Positions 7,757 to 15,461 of a stretch of 64,000 nt of DNA are shown here, one piece after another. Source of the DNA: Thioclava indica. GTDB taxonomy: Bacteria; Pseudomonadota; Alphaproteobacteria; Rhodobacterales; Rhodobacteraceae. The notes below the pieces were generated by a model. The model was not told the origin of the DNA, made no database searches, and worked only from the letters and a program-made list of their open reading frames with translations. Position 1 is the first letter of the stretch; every line of letters starts with the position of its first letter. Location: NCBI RefSeq assembly GCF_000714545.1, contig NZ_AUNB01000002.1, forward strand, positions 52,980 through 116,979, given 5' to 3'. A program made the position numbers and the translations under genes.

Positions 7757-9777
7757 CCGACACGCCAGAGCCCGGTCCGGCCAAACTTGACACCTCCAAG
7801 GCCCCGCGTCCGATCTGGTCGCGGCTTTCGGTGGTTTGGATCGTGCCATTGCTGGCGCTGGTGGTCACGCTTGGGGTCGCCTTCAAGACGTACTCTGATC
7901 GCGGAGTGCTTATTCACATCGACTTCAAAGACGCCACCGGAGTCGAAATTGGCACGCCGCTGAAGTTTCGCGAAGTTGATGTCGGTAAGGTTGAAACTAT
8001 CGGCTTTACGCCGGATCTGACGCAGGTGCGTCTTGGCGTGCGCGTGGACAACGACGTTGCGTCTTATATCGACACGAAAACAAAGTTCTGGCTGGTGCGC
8101 CCCGAAGTGTCGGCGCGCGGGATCGAAAACCTCGGGACGGTGTTGTCCGGCACCTATCTTGAGGGGTTCTGGACCAACAAACCCGGTGCCCCGCAAGTCC
8201 AGTTTACGGGGCTTGAGCAGCCGCCGATCTCGCCAGATCCCAGCAAGGGCACCAGTATCGAACTGAGCGCGAGTGATGCGGGCGGTATCGTGGACGGCGC
8301 GCCGATCTTGTATCGCGGGATCACGGTGGGCCATTTGCAAAATCTGCGTCTGGACAAGGACTCATCGGGCGTGATCGTGGATGCGTTCATCGAGGCGCCG
8401 TATAACAAATTGCTGTCGACCCAAACGCGGTTCTGGGACACGTCCGGGTTCTCGGTGAAAGTTGACACATCAGGCCTAAGCCTTGATGTGCGCTCGCTGG
8501 CGACGCTGGTGCAGGGTGGGGTCGAGTTCGACACATTCACAAGCGGTGGCGGGATCGTGGATAACGGTCACTCGTTCCGCTTGTTTGCAAGCAAGGACAC
8601 GGCTGAAAACTCGATCTTCCAATCCGATCAGGTCGCGCCGCCACGTTATACGCTGTTGTTTGATGATCCGGTGCAGGGGCTGAGTGTTGGCTCCAAAGTG
8701 CAATTCCGCGGCGTCGAGGCGGGCGAGGTTACGGGACTTGCGATCAAGATCCGTGAAGATTCGACGGGTCAGCGATTTGCACAGCAGGAATTGACGATCG
8801 CGCTTTCGCCCGACCGTTTGGGGCTGGCGCGCGATACGGACGCTGAACAGGTCACGCAGTTCCTTGAAGGCCAGATTGAGAACGGGTTGCGGGCGCGGAT
8901 CGCCTCGGTTGGGTTGCTGGGCGGAACGATGGTCGTCGAGCTGACCGATGTGCAAGATCAGCCCAAGGAAACGATGAATCTGGATGCGAAACCTTACCCC
9001 ACTATTCCGACGGCACCGATGTCTGAAAACGATCTCGCGAAATCGGCCAAGGGGGTGTTCAAGCGCGTCGAAGATTTGCCGATTGAGGATCTGATGAACT
9101 CTGCCATTCGCACGCTGGATTCGATCTCGGCTGTGGCAGAAAACGAAAACACGCGCAAAGTGCCGGGGGAACTGTCCGGGCTTCTTGAACAGCTACGTAC
9201 CTTTATGGGCGATCTGAACAAGCAAGGCGCTGCGGATAAAACAGTGGCGGCGCTGGATCGTGTGACCGAGGCTGCGTCTTCGGTTCTTGAGGAAATCTCT
9301 GGCCTCGATCAAACGCTTGATTCCGCTGATAAGGCTGCGCAGGCCATCGCGGACATGCCGCTGGGCGATATCGGTAAGAAAATCGACACGAGCCTCGCCA
9401 GTATCAATGACTTGTTGAACAAGCAGGGCACGCAGGATCTGCCGCAATCTCTCAACGACACGCTGGAACAAACGGCCGCGATCTTGGAGCAGTTGCGCAA
9501 GGCGGGCGCGGCGGAGAAGCTGAACCAGACGTTGGATGCGACACAGCAAGCGGCTGGGTCAATTTCCAAGGCGGCTGATCGCTTGCCCGAGTTGACGCAG
9601 CAGTTGCAAGACCTTGTGGGGCAGGCGCGTGCGCTGGTGGCGACTTATGGTCAAGGGTCGAATTTCTCGAACGAGACGAATAACATGCTGCGAGAACTGC
9701 GCCGCTCGGTTGCCGATATCGGCGCGGTGGCGCGGCTGATTGAACGCAACCCGCGTGCCTTTATTCTGGGCCGCTGA
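7753..9777 (+). CDS. pqiB: PqiB, MCE-domain intermembrane lipid transport protein
   Basis: The 674-residue protein has a short cytoplasmic N-terminus, one transmembrane helix (LSVVWIVPLLALVVTLGVAF, about residues 24-44) and three successive MCE/MlaD domains, each with a GTPLKFREVDVGKV-like motif (residues about 45-140, 160-250 and 285-395). A long helical C-terminal region of about 250 residues follows. This is the PqiB architecture: stacked MCE hexamers and a coiled-coil needle spanning the periplasm. The downstream lipoprotein gene and upstream PqiA pair complete the system. It is known to help outer-membrane integrity in E. coli; the lipid substrate here is unknown. Confidence 0.92.
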   Translation: MTDTPEPGPAKLDTSKAPRPIWSRLSVVWIVPLLALVVTLGVAFKTYSDRGVLIHIDFKDATGVEIGTPLKFREVDVGKVETIGFTPDLTQVRLGVRVDNDVASYIDTKTKFWLVRPEVSARGIENLGTVLSGTYLEGFWTNKPGAPQVQFTGLEQPPISPDPSKGTSIELSASDAGGIVDGAPILYRGITVGHLQNLRLDKDSSGVIVDAFIEAPYNKLLSTQTRFWDTSGFSVKVDTSGLSLDVRSLATLVQGGVEFDTFTSGGGIVDNGHSFRLFASKDTAENSIFQSDQVAPPRYTLLFDDPVQGLSVGSKVQFRGVEAGEVTGLAIKIREDSTGQRFAQQELTIALSPDRLGLARDTDAEQVTQFLEGQIENGLRARIASVGLLGGTMVVELTDVQDQPKETMNLDAKPYPTIPTAPMSENDLAKSAKGVFKRVEDLPIEDLMNSAIRTLDSISAVAENENTRKVPGELSGLLEQLRTFMGDLNKQGAADKTVAALDRVTEAASSVLEEISGLDQTLDSADKAAQAIADMPLGDIGKKIDTSLASINDLLNKQGTQDLPQSLNDTLEQTAAILEQLRKAGAAEKLNQTLDATQQAAGSISKAADRLPELTQQLQDLVGQARALVATYGQGSNFSNETNNMLRELRRSVADIGAVARLIERNPRAFILGR

Positions 9778-9789
9778 TTGGAGATACCG

Positions 9790-10371
9790 ATGACATTGTT
9801 GCGCCTTATCCCGCTGTGTTTGCTAGCCCTCGCCGCGTGTTCGGACCCTGAAAAGGTCGCGCGCTATCCGATCGAGCCGCCTGCGGCCACCAAGACCCTT
9901 CCCAATCGGCTTGGCACTGCCGAGCTGCGCGAAGTGTCGTTGCCGCAATATGCCACGGCGCAAGAGATTCCCTATCAAACGCCCGATGGGGCGTTGCGGT
10001 CGAACCCGGATAATCTGTGGGCAGATGATCCTGCACGTTCGATCACGCTTGCACTGGCGCGCCAGATTTCGGCGGTGTCGGGGGCAACTGTGTTGTCTGA
10101 CCCTTGGCCGCTTTCTGATCCGCCGCGTCGCCGCATTGAGGTGCGCATCGAACAGATCCTGCCGGGCGCAGATGGTGCTTTGCATGTCGCGGGGGTGTAT
10201 TTCGTCTCACCAGCGGGTCTTGATGCTGGAAATGACGTCGTGCGTCGCTTTGACTTTACAGTGCCGATTGCAACGACCGAACCCGGCGCCGCGCCGACCC
10301 CCGCCGCCATTGTCGCGGCTCAGGGTGCAGCGGTGAGCGAATTGGCGCGGCGGATTGCTCAGCTTAACTAA
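9790..10371 (+). CDS. pqiC: PqiC-like (ABC-type transport auxiliary) outer-membrane lipoprotein
   Basis: The 193-residue protein begins MTLLRLIPLCLLALAAC, a lipoprotein signal with the lipobox LAAC, so it is lipidated at Cys17. The mature part, with AELREVSLPQYATAQEI, RSITLALARQISAVSGATVL and RRIEVRIEQILPG, matches the PqiC/YmbA type lipoproteins that sit under the outer membrane and dock the PqiB needle. The ATG at 9790 is chosen because GGAG lies 6 bases upstream; a TTG at 9778 directly after the pqiB stop would put extra charged residues before the signal. Its stop codon overlaps the convergent flavin reductase stop by 3-4 bases. Confidence 0.82.
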   Translation: MTLLRLIPLCLLALAACSDPEKVARYPIEPPAATKTLPNRLGTAELREVSLPQYATAQEIPYQTPDGALRSNPDNLWADDPARSITLALARQISAVSGATVLSDPWPLSDPPRRRIEVRIEQILPGADGALHVAGVYFVSPAGLDAGNDVVRRFDFTVPIATTEPGAAPTPAAIVAAQGAAVSELARRIAQLN

Positions 10372-10925
10372 GTCTCGCTCAGGAAGCGTCCGAATTCGCC
10401 TTTGGCAAAGACCAGCGGGGCGCCTTTGGAGGGCATGCTAAAACGTGTGACGCGACCGATGATGATGGTGTGATCGCCCCCGTCATGGCGGGCCTCTGTG
10501 ATACATTCGAACCGCGCGAGCATATTCTCAAGCAACGGCACGCCTTCGGCATTGAGCGTGTATGGCAGCCCGTCAAACCCGTCGCCGCGCTTGGTGAAGC
10601 GTTGCACCAGAGCCTCTTGGTCGTCGCGCAACACATGAACGGCAAAAGCGGGCGTTTGCGTGAAATGCGCGTGGCGCATCGAGCTGCGCGCGGCAGACCA
10701 CAAGACCAGCGCAGGCGACAGCGAAACCGAGGCAAAGCTGTTTACGGTCATGCCGACCGGTGTGGCCTCATCGGAGCATTCACAGGCTGTGACAACGGTC
10801 ACGCCCGTCGCGAACTGCCCTAATGCCTTTCGCAACAGCCGCAGGTCGCTCGGGTCTGGCACATGGCCAAGCCCCAACGCTTCCGCTTGGGTCATCGCCG
10901 CCTCGATATCGTCGCTTTCACTCAT
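10368..10925 (-). CDS. flavin reductase family protein (FMN-binding split barrel)
   Basis: The 185-residue protein contains the flavin reductase domain: LRKALGQFATGVTVVTA, GMTVNSFASVSLSPALVLWS, MRHAHFTQTPAFAVHVL and a closing DHTIIIGRVTRF. Such proteins bind FMN or FAD and use NAD(P)H to supply reduced flavin to a monooxygenase or act alone. The ATG at 10925 is chosen because AAGGAGAGA lies just before it; a longer reading to 11078 would overlap the DoxX gene. It follows the bufferin operon by 53 bp on the same strand, so it may be co-transcribed, but the gap includes a short GTCCC/GGGAC inverted repeat. The partner enzyme is unknown. Confidence 0.82.
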   Translation of the reverse strand: MSESDDIEAAMTQAEALGLGHVPDPSDLRLLRKALGQFATGVTVVTACECSDEATPVGMTVNSFASVSLSPALVLWSAARSSMRHAHFTQTPAFAVHVLRDDQEALVQRFTKRGDGFDGLPYTLNAEGVPLLENMLARFECITEARHDGGDHTIIIGRVTRFSMPSKGAPLVFAKGEFGRFLSET

Positions 10926-10978
10926 TCTCTCTCCTTGCCTGTCCCCTGAAATAAGGGACGGGCTGGCAAGAGCAAGCC

Positions 10979-11446
10979 TTAGCGGTCCAATCTGAGAAAA
11001 TGATCCAGAGAAAACACGCCTGGCCCCTTTTTGATCACAAGTATAAAGCAGATCGCCCAAAGCCCATGTGTTAACCACGCATCGGGAAAGACAAAGGTCT
11101 GAATGACGAGCGTCATCATCAGCAATGCCAGCGCCGAAGCTCGCGTAAACAGACCCAAAACAAGCAAGATCGGCATCAGGTGCTCGGCAAATGTCGCCGC
11201 GACCGCAGCGATGTGGGGCGGGATCACAGGCAAAGCATAAACGTGTTCAAACAGCGTGTAAGTTGCGTCCTTGATCGAGAGGCCATCCACCTTGGTGCGC
11301 CCGGATTTCCAGAAGATCACCGCTGGAAAAATCCGTGCAGCGAGCAGAACGACACTGTCAGGAATGCGTCCACCTACCTTTGGGATATGCGAATATAGGC
11401 GAAATAGTCTCTGATTTGAGCGTTGCGCCAAAGTTTGATCGGTCAT
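10979..11446 (-). CDS. DoxX family membrane protein, BufD-like
   Basis: The 155-residue protein has four hydrophobic helices with DoxX signatures: [43 protein letters not shown] and [25 protein letters not shown] lies 7 bases before the ATG. It starts 11 bp after the bufC stop on the same strand, and a DoxX-type protein (BufD) is the fourth gene of characterised bufferin operons. Membrane location and possible redox function are family knowledge; the role in bufferin biology is not settled. Confidence 0.85.
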   Translation of the reverse strand: MTDQTLAQRSNQRLFRLYSHIPKVGGRIPDSVVLLAARIFPAVIFWKSGRTKVDGLSIKDATYTLFEHVYALPVIPPHIAAVAATFAEHLMPILLVLGLFTRASALALLMMTLVIQTFVFPDAWLTHGLWAICFILVIKKGPGVFSLDHFLRLDR

Positions 11447-11457
11447 TTCAGCCTCCC

Positions 11458-12198
11458 TCAGGTGATGTCTGAGATCAATTCGTTTTGGATTAACAGGACC
11501 AGCGCTTTGGTGAGATCAAGCTCTGGTCCTGCTTGCGTGCAGGCAGTCGCAAGTGTTTGCAGCGCCAAAAGCTGTCGAATGAAAACGCCGGTCTGCGGCG
11601 AGATCACTTGTGTGATGACATTCGCAAGGCCGCGCCGCGCGATCATCACGGTTTCGGGCCGCCAGCTTTCAGGAGAGGGCGGGGCCGGACCGTCCGGTTG
11701 TTGCGAGGCCCAGATGCTACCTGCCGGCGTTGCAAGCGTCAGGATTTGTACGGAGGAATGCAGGTGAAGCCGATGATGTTGCGCCAAGGTGTTTAGCTGT
11801 GTCGCGTCAACCGGCTTCGCATCAGCCGCATGATAGGCGCGGCTGCGTGCCCACTCGATGCGTGCGACGTCAGGAAGATAGGGTAGAGACGAAAGAGACC
11901 CTAACCCCGCCAAAAACTGCGGAAACTCGATGCCCCAATCGGTGAGTATCGGGCTACGCGGGGGGGACTGTTCGATGAATATTTTTGCCATGCCTGCAAA
12001 GCACTCTTCCCCGACAAGCCGTTCTGTCGCCGGAAACTGTCGCGATAGCGCTTGCGCCAATCCGTAGGCGACATTGTTGCGATAGACGTTGAAACGCTGG
12101 GCAATCTCTGAGGCATCATCCGCTTGCGCCCCTACCGGCAATTGATCGGCGTTCAGCGCGATCTGAAAGCTACGCGCAAATTCAAGATGCGAGGGCAT
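11458..12198 (-). CDS. bufC: bufferin maturation partner protein BufC (DUF2063/HvfC family)
   Basis: The 246-residue protein has an N-terminal DUF2063 domain ([51 protein letters not shown]), the typical [19 protein letters not shown] motif, and a C-terminal part that would act as the RiPP precursor recognition partner. It overlaps the bufB gene by 17 bases, so the two proteins are translationally coupled, as expected for partners. In known bufferin and hvf systems this protein presents the precursor to the MNIO enzyme. Start: ATG at 12198 with AGGA eight bases upstream. Confidence 0.87.
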   Translation of the reverse strand: MPSHLEFARSFQIALNADQLPVGAQADDASEIAQRFNVYRNNVAYGLAQALSRQFPATERLVGEECFAGMAKIFIEQSPPRSPILTDWGIEFPQFLAGLGSLSSLPYLPDVARIEWARSRAYHAADAKPVDATQLNTLAQHHRLHLHSSVQILTLATPAGSIWASQQPDGPAPPSPESWRPETVMIARRGLANVITQVISPQTGVFIRQLLALQTLATACTQAGPELDLTKALVLLIQNELISDIT

Positions 12199-13021
12199 GG
12201 CGCGTGTCCTCTAATATTCGGGCCGCACGATGCGCTTCGGCCATCAGGGTCACAAAATCGGGCACGTCATTGTCCCACTCAACCAAGCTGGGCAGCGGGC
12301 CAAATTTAGAGACTATTTCACCATAAAGCGTCCAAACGGGTTCACTCACGCGTTTGCCATGCGAGTCGATCAGCAGAGGGCCAGAGGGCAGTTCTTCGCT
12401 GTGATGCCCGGCCAAATGAATCTCGCCGACGGCCTGCATCGGGAACGCTGCAAGATAGGCGCGCGGATCTGTGCGATGGTTTACGCAAGATACAAATACG
12501 TTGTTCACATCCAAAAGCAGACCGCACCCGGTGCGCTGCGCGATCTCCGTCAGAAACGCGGTCTCGGGAATATCTGATTGCGTAAAGGTCAGATAGGTCG
12601 CGGGGTTTTCGAGCAGGATTTTGCGCCCGAGAACCTCTTGCAGGCGATCTATGTGATCACACACGATACGCAATGTTTCGGTTGTGTAAGGCAGGGGAAG
12701 AAGGTCGTGCATCCATGTGCCGCCATGGCTTGCCCAGGCAAGATGCTCGGAAAAGCTCTCAGGTTGATAGCGATCACAAAGGGTCTTGAGCCGCGCTAAA
12801 TGGGCTTCATCCATCGGGTCAGGGCCGCCAATGGACAGCCCGACACCATGCACGGAGATGGCATAGTCCACGCGCAACCGTTCCAGCATTGCATGCGGCA
12901 TTCCGCCGGCATTCATGTAATTCTCGGCATGCACTTCAAAGAAGCCGAGATCCGGTTTCGTCTCTATTACTGCGGGAAAGTGCTCTGGCTTAAAGCCGAG
13001 GCCGGTTTTCGCGGGTAACAT
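12182..13021 (-). CDS. bufB: MNIO-family (DUF692) multinuclear iron enzyme BufB
   Basis: The 279-residue protein begins [18 protein letters not shown] and carries the DUF692 motifs in order: [87 protein letters not shown] and EWDNDVP. The His, Glu and Asp residues in these motifs are the expected ligands of a TIM-barrel iron centre. MNIOs modify cysteines in RiPP precursors; in bufferins they make thiooxazoles. An ATG at 13033 is in frame, but GGAGG lies 5 bases before the ATG at 13021, and other DUF692 proteins start MLPA. It lies 54 bp downstream of the precursor gene. Confidence 0.93.
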   Translation of the reverse strand: MLPAKTGLGFKPEHFPAVIETKPDLGFFEVHAENYMNAGGMPHAMLERLRVDYAISVHGVGLSIGGPDPMDEAHLARLKTLCDRYQPESFSEHLAWASHGGTWMHDLLPLPYTTETLRIVCDHIDRLQEVLGRKILLENPATYLTFTQSDIPETAFLTEIAQRTGCGLLLDVNNVFVSCVNHRTDPRAYLAAFPMQAVGEIHLAGHHSEELPSGPLLIDSHGKRVSEPVWTLYGEIVSKFGPLPSLVEWDNDVPDFVTLMAEAHRAARILEDTRHALAS

Positions 13022-13044
13022 TTGCGCCTCCATGATGGGGTGCC

Positions 13045-13066
13045 GGGGCAGGTCCAGGCCTGCCCC
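13045..13066 (-). promoter_or_regulatory. intercistronic hairpin between bufA and bufB
   Basis: GGGGCAGG and CCTGCCCC form a perfect 8-bp stem with a 6-base loop, between the bufA stop and the bufB start. No T-run follows on either strand, so it is more likely a processing or partial-attenuation element than a full terminator. It could keep the precursor transcript more abundant than the enzyme transcript. The function is inferred. Confidence 0.5.
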
Positions 13067-13075
13067 GATGCGTGA

Positions 13076-13357
13076 TCACATTTCGATCGCTTCAAGCGAG
13101 CCCATGTGGTCGGGCGTCTTGATCTCGGTGCAGGTGCCAGCCGGAACGAGCTTCCAAGCGTTGCCTTGATAATCCTGCGTGGAGGTGCCCGCGCAGGTGG
13201 TGCCGGGACCAGCGGCGCAATCGTTTTGACCCGCCAGCGCCACGCCAAAACATTTCTCCATCTTCTTGGACATGTCCTCAGCATGTGCAGCGGTCGCGAT
13301 ACCCAAGGCACAGGTGACAGCGGCGGCGATCCCCATCGTGGTTTCCATCTTGCTCAT
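13076..13357 (-). CDS. bufA: bufferin precursor peptide BufA1 type (DUF2282)
   Basis: This 93-residue protein has a Sec signal peptide ([20 protein letters not shown], cleavage expected after AHA near residue 26) and a core with four cysteines at about 36, 47, 55 and 76 in the contexts EKCFGVA, QNDCAAG, GTTCAGT and PAGTCTE. This is the DUF2282 pattern of bufferins, periplasmic copper-buffering RiPPs. An AGGGAGAC site precedes the ATG. The gene is first in the bufA-bufB-bufC-DoxX unit and has a SigF-type promoter 50-75 bp upstream. Copper binding and thiooxazole formation are inferred from family knowledge; the sequence shows the signal peptide, cysteines and operon. Confidence 0.9.
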   Translation of the reverse strand: MSKMETTMGIAAAVTCALGIATAAHAEDMSKKMEKCFGVALAGQNDCAAGPGTTCAGTSTQDYQGNAWKLVPAGTCTEIKTPDHMGSLEAIEM

Positions 13358-13405
13358 TTTTAGTCTCCCTAATTGGTTGCGGGCACGTTACGGCCCTGTA
13401 AACCA

Positions 13406-13431
13406 TTCGCATCCGCTCACCGAAGCGTTAC
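13406..13431 (-). promoter_or_regulatory. SigF-type ECF promoter for the buf operon
   Basis: On the minus strand GTAACG (13431-13426) is followed by exactly 16 bases and CGAA (13409-13406). The divergent sigma gene has the identical arrangement, and this is close to the promoter described for Caulobacter SigF as I recall it. It would start transcription near 13398, giving a leader of about 40 bases before bufA. A third GTAACG (13391-13386) lies in that leader without a matching CGAA. Confidence 0.75.
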
Positions 13432-13464
13432 GTTGACAGAAGAAAAAAATTTTGCGTAGGAGCG

Positions 13465-13490
13465 GTAACGAATGCGGGCCGCTCCGCGAA
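13465..13490 (+). promoter_or_regulatory. SigF-type ECF promoter for the sigma factor operon
   Basis: GTAACG (13465-13470), a 16-base spacer and CGAA (13487-13490) face the sigma-factor gene, matching the divergent buf promoter in both elements and spacing. Transcription would begin about 13496-13498. This makes the ATG at 13472, which lies inside the spacer, unlikely to be used, and places the start near the first transcribed base. It implies positive autoregulation of the sigma factor. Confidence 0.75.
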
Positions 13491-13498
13491 GGGACGGG

Positions 13499-14050
13499 AT
13501 GATGCAAGATCGCCAAGCAGAATGGACGCGGTTGCTGCGCGCTGCCAATGGCGGGGATGCGGAGGCCTACAAGGCATTTCTTCATGCCGTGACGCCGGTT
13601 TTGCGCGGGGTTGTGCGCGCGCGCTCGGCAGGGTTGCCGCCCGATGATTGCGAGGATGTGGTGCAAGAGGTGTTATTGGCGATCCATCTCAAGCGGCATA
13701 CATGGCGTCAAGATGAGCCCGCCGCGCCGTGGTGTTACGCGATTGCGCGCCACAAGGTGGTTGATGCGTTTCGAAAACGCGGGCGCCGGGTGCATGTGCC
13801 GGTTGACGACTTTGCCGAGATTTTGCCTGCCGCGCCGGTGGCCGACCCCACCGAGCGCAACGACATAGAGAGGGTGATCGATCATCTTGAGCCGCGCGCT
13901 GCGCAACTGGTGCGCGCTATTGGGCTTGAGGGGCAATCGATTGCTGAGACCGGCGACATGCTGGACATGAGCGAGGGAGCGGTGCGTGTCATGCTGCATC
14001 GAAGCCTCAAGAAGTTGGCTGCGCTAAGAGAAAGGCTGATCGAGATATGA
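13499..14050 (+). CDS. sigF: ECF sigma factor, SigF-like (partner of NrsF)
   Basis: The 183-residue protein has sigma region 2 (WTRLLRAANGGDAEAYKAFL, DDCEDVVQEVLLAIHLKRHT, PWCYAIARHKVVDAFRKRGR) and region 4 (LEPRAAQLVRAIGLEGQSIA, MSEGAVRVMLHRSLKKLAAL). It has no extra domain, as in ECF factors held by a membrane anti-sigma factor. Of the possible starts, 13472 lies inside the promoter, so 13499 or 13502 (adjacent ATGs) is preferred, making the mRNA almost leaderless. Its stop overlaps the nrsF start (ATGA). In Caulobacter the equivalent pair controls metal- and oxidant-responsive genes including bufferins; regulation of the adjacent buf operon is supported here by the shared promoter. Confidence 0.9.
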   Translation: MMQDRQAEWTRLLRAANGGDAEAYKAFLHAVTPVLRGVVRARSAGLPPDDCEDVVQEVLLAIHLKRHTWRQDEPAAPWCYAIARHKVVDAFRKRGRRVHVPVDDFAEILPAAPVADPTERNDIERVIDHLEPRAAQLVRAIGLEGQSIAETGDMLDMSEGAVRVMLHRSLKKLAALRERLIEI

Positions 14051-14676
14051 AAACCGATGATCTGCTGAACATGCTGGGCACTGACCGCGTGGCCGAGAGG
14101 CCCTCGGGCACGGTGCTGTGGCGTTGGCTGGTGCCTGCGGCTCTGTTTTCCTTTGCGGCGATGGCGGTGGGGCTTGGCGTGCGATTCCCGCTGTCTCAGA
14201 GCCTGTTTCCGCCTGAAATTCTGCCCAAATTCGTGTTGCCGCTTCTGCTGGGAATATTGGCCGCGCCTCTTGCGATGCGTTTTGCGCGGCCTTTGGCGCG
14301 ACCGCGGCTGGCTTGGCTGTGGGTGATCCCGTTGCTTGGGCTTGCGCTGCTGGCCTTTGCTTATATCACGACGCCGTCGCAGGCGCGTATGATGGCGTTC
14401 ACGGGCAAGTCGATTATCCCCTGTTTAGTCTCTATTCCTGCACTTTCCGCACCGCTTTTGGCGGCGTTCCTGATGGCCTTGCGGCGTGGTGCGGTGATGG
14501 CACCAATGCGCGCGGGTCTGATCGCAGGCTTTGCCGCGGGCGGTTTGGGCACGGCGATCTATGCGCTGCATTGCACCGAGGACAGCCCGCTGTTCTACGT
14601 CATTTGGTATGGTGCCGGGATTTTGATCACGGCCGGGGCAGGTGCGCTGATTGGGCGTAAATTGCTGCGGTGGTAA
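14047..14676 (+). CDS. nrsF: anti-sigma factor NrsF (DUF1109), six-helix membrane protein
   Basis: The 209-residue protein has a short cytoplasmic N-terminus (MKTDDLLNMLGTDRVAERP) and about six transmembrane helices beginning at residue 27. Two cysteines, Cys126 in SIIPCLVSIP and Cys176 in ALHCTEDSPLFYVIWYG, are 50 residues apart, matching the spacing of the functionally important pair recalled for Caulobacter NrsF. They probably sense metal or oxidation at the periplasmic face and release the sigma factor. The overlap with the sigma gene ensures coupled production. The family assignment is firm; the inducing signal is inferred. Confidence 0.9.
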   Translation: MKTDDLLNMLGTDRVAERPSGTVLWRWLVPAALFSFAAMAVGLGVRFPLSQSLFPPEILPKFVLPLLLGILAAPLAMRFARPLARPRLAWLWVIPLLGLALLAFAYITTPSQARMMAFTGKSIIPCLVSIPALSAPLLAAFLMALRRGAVMAPMRAGLIAGFAAGGLGTAIYALHCTEDSPLFYVIWYGAGILITAGAGALIGRKLLRW

Positions 14677-14681
14677 TCAGG

Positions 14682-15461
14682 TTAGCCCGGCCAGACGCTC
14701 AATTCGTTCAAAAAGGCCGCGTGCAGAGCCGGGTTGGCCACGACCAATCCGTTGGATTGCGGCACTGGCGCATTAAAGCGCAGCGCCTTGCCTTGCCGGT
14801 CGGTTGAAACCAGACCAGCGCGTTCGGCGATCAGGCTCGCAGCGGCGGTGTCCCACTCCCAAGCGGGGCGGAGCGATATCGTGGCATCAAACTTTCCCTC
14901 GGCCACAAGGCACATACGCCACGCCAAAGACGAGCGGAAATGGCGATGATACCCCGGTACGCCCCGTTTCCACTGGCTGGGATTGTCCGAAAGTTTCGAG
15001 GTCAGCACCTCGGCCCCGTCGATCTCGGCGCGGTTGCCGGTGGTAATCGGCGCGCCATTCAGCAAAGCGGGGCCGTTGATCGTCGCGCTATAGGTCATGC
15101 CAAGCGCGGGCAGGTGCACGACGCCCGCCACGATACGGCCAGCCTGTGCCACCGCAAGCGCATGGGCGAACCCGCCATCACCATGCAAAAACGCTCGCGT
15201 CCCGTCGATCGGATCTATGATGAAGGCCTGCTCTGCATCAACGCGCGCAGGGTCATCGACGCTTTCTTCCGACAGCCAGCCGTAATCGGGCCGCGCCGCG
15301 CGCAGGTTTTGCTCCAGCATCGTGTTCACAGCAAGATCGGCCTCAGAGACGGGGCCTGCCCCATCCTCTTTGTCCCAAGCCTTGGGGTCTCTTTGCCAAT
15401 AGCGCAGCGCGATTTTTCCCGCCTCTTCGGCGGCGTCGCACAAAAGCTTCAGATCAGTCAC
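14682..15461 (-). CDS. cysQ: inositol monophosphatase family protein, CysQ-like 3'(2'),5'-bisphosphate nucleotidase
   Basis: The protein (about 259 residues) shows the metal-binding motifs of the FIG superfamily in order: GPVSEADLAVN, WLSEESVDDP, DPIDGTRAFLHG and WEWDTAAASLIAERAG. These bind Mg and the phosphate of substrates such as PAP or inositol phosphates. The length and the AEEAGKIALRYW start favour the CysQ branch. The exact start is uncertain: GTG at 15461 or TTG at 15467, both inside the end of pmbA on the same strand. The 8-14 base overlap suggests the gene is coupled to pmbA. Its stop is 5 bp from the convergent nrsF end. Confidence 0.82.
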   Translation of the reverse strand: MTDLKLLCDAAEEAGKIALRYWQRDPKAWDKEDGAGPVSEADLAVNTMLEQNLRAARPDYGWLSEESVDDPARVDAEQAFIIDPIDGTRAFLHGDGGFAHALAVAQAGRIVAGVVHLPALGMTYSATINGPALLNGAPITTGNRAEIDGAEVLTSKLSDNPSQWKRGVPGYHRHFRSSLAWRMCLVAEGKFDATISLRPAWEWDTAAASLIAERAGLVSTDRQGKALRFNAPVPQSNGLVVANPALHAAFLNELSVWPG

